From positions 1 through 6,226 of the forward strand of contig JAAYJY010000045.1 in the NCBI GenBank assembly GCA_012522705.1: a stretch of DNA of 6,226 nucleotides. Direction: 5' to 3'. Below the pieces are notes generated by a model that saw only the letters and a program-made list of their open reading frames with translations, made no database searches and was not told the DNA's origin. Below are positions 5,897 to 6,226 of this stretch, one piece after another. Position 1 is the stretch's first letter; each line of letters opens with the position of its first letter. Made by a program: the position numbers and the translations under genes. The DNA comes from Syntrophomonadaceae bacterium (lineage in GTDB: Bacteria > Bacillota > Syntrophomonadia > Syntrophomonadales > Syntrophomonadaceae).

Positions 5897-6226
5897 ATGG
5901 ATGCAGAATCTATGGTCAGGTTGCTGAGGCGGATCAGGCATGATTACGCCAATCACCTGCAGGTGATCAGCGGATACCTGCAACTGGGTCAGCCCGTGCA
6001 GGTTCAGGAGTATCTGCAATCCTTGCTGGAAAGCCTGGATGGGGAAAGGCTGATCTTCACTTCCTTGCCGGCCCCGGCCTGCCTTTATTTCTGCGACCAA
6101 CTGCTGAAAGCCCACGATTTGGGCATAACCCTGCGATTCGAGGATATCGACCTTCAATCATGGGAATTATTAAGGGCAAACGGCGAACCCGAGATCAGTC
6201 TGCGGAGCATCCGCCCAGAGCTGGAC
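5897..6226 (+). CDS. spo0B: Spo0B-like sporulation phosphotransferase, N-terminal 110 residues (3' end outside window)
   Basis: An open frame runs from ATG 5897 to the window end without a stop. GGAGG (5885-5889) lies 7 bases before the ATG. Residues 14-32 (RHDYANHLQVISGYLQLGQ) form the histidine box of the Spo0B-type helical-hairpin domain; H15 corresponds to the phosphorylated H30 of B. subtilis Spo0B. The second helix, with EYLQSLLESL, and the following stretch up to LRFED keep the Spo0B pattern, matching by recall the B. subtilis order RHDWMNKLQLIKGNLSL. Spo0B takes phosphate from Spo0F and passes it to Spo0A, starting sporulation. The site downstream of rpmA is the known spo0B locus, normally followed by obg. 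The degenerate ATPase-like C-terminal half is not visible, so a short sensor kinase of the same dimerisation type cannot be fully excluded. Confidence 0.83.
   Translation, partial: MDAESMVRLLRRIRHDYANHLQVISGYLQLGQPVQVQEYLQSLLESLDGERLIFTSLPAPACLYFCDQLLKAHDLGITLRFEDIDLQSWELLRANGEPEISLRSIRPELD

Noticed and set aside
5867..6157. 96-codon open frame on the - strand near the window end
   Set aside because: Antisense to the Spo0B-like gene, which carries a recognisable histidine box and a good ribosome binding site.

Overview
The window reads as chromosome of an endospore-forming Firmicute, most likely a clostridial lineage of moderate GC content such as a Syntrophomonas-like or Peptococcaceae-like anaerobe. 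The evidence is a SpoIVFA/SpoIVFB pair, a Spo0B-type phosphotransferase beside the L21/L27 ribosomal genes, strong AGGAGG-type ribosome binding sites, and no sign of mobile DNA. The exact genus cannot be read from the sequence. All genes are on the + strand and densely packed.

Layout. Positions 1-104 hold the last codons of an M23-like protein, probably SpoIVFA. It is followed after 2 bases by spoIVFB (107-970), an intramembrane metalloprotease. After an 82-base gap with a plausible vegetative promoter comes a translationally coupled pair: a large radical SAM protein with a B12-binding-like N-terminus (1053-2906) and a DUF2344 radical SAM-associated protein (2890-3564). Forty bases later is an RNase E/G family ribonuclease (probable TTG start at 3605, end 5029). 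A 144-base gap carries a promoter and a structured leader resembling the L21 leader. Then come rplU (5174-5485) and rpmA (5541-5813), a clear intrinsic terminator (5841-5866), and the first 110 codons of a Spo0B-like gene (5897 to the window end).

How the parts fit. The order spoIVFA-spoIVFB-rplU-rpmA-spo0B is the Bacillus subtilis order, with two differences. Three genes (radical SAM, DUF2344, rng) lie between spoIVFB and rplU, and the Prp/ysxB protease gene that normally separates rplU from rpmA is missing. L27 here also lacks the N-terminal extension that Prp removes, so the two absences agree. The outer genes serve sporulation: pro-sigmaK activation at one end, phosphotransfer to Spo0A at the other. 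The inner block is housekeeping RNA and ribosome biology plus an uncharacterised radical SAM pair, which is the least understood part of the window. No stretch over 300 bases lacks a gene, and I saw no tRNA, rRNA, CRISPR array, insertion sequence or phage gene.
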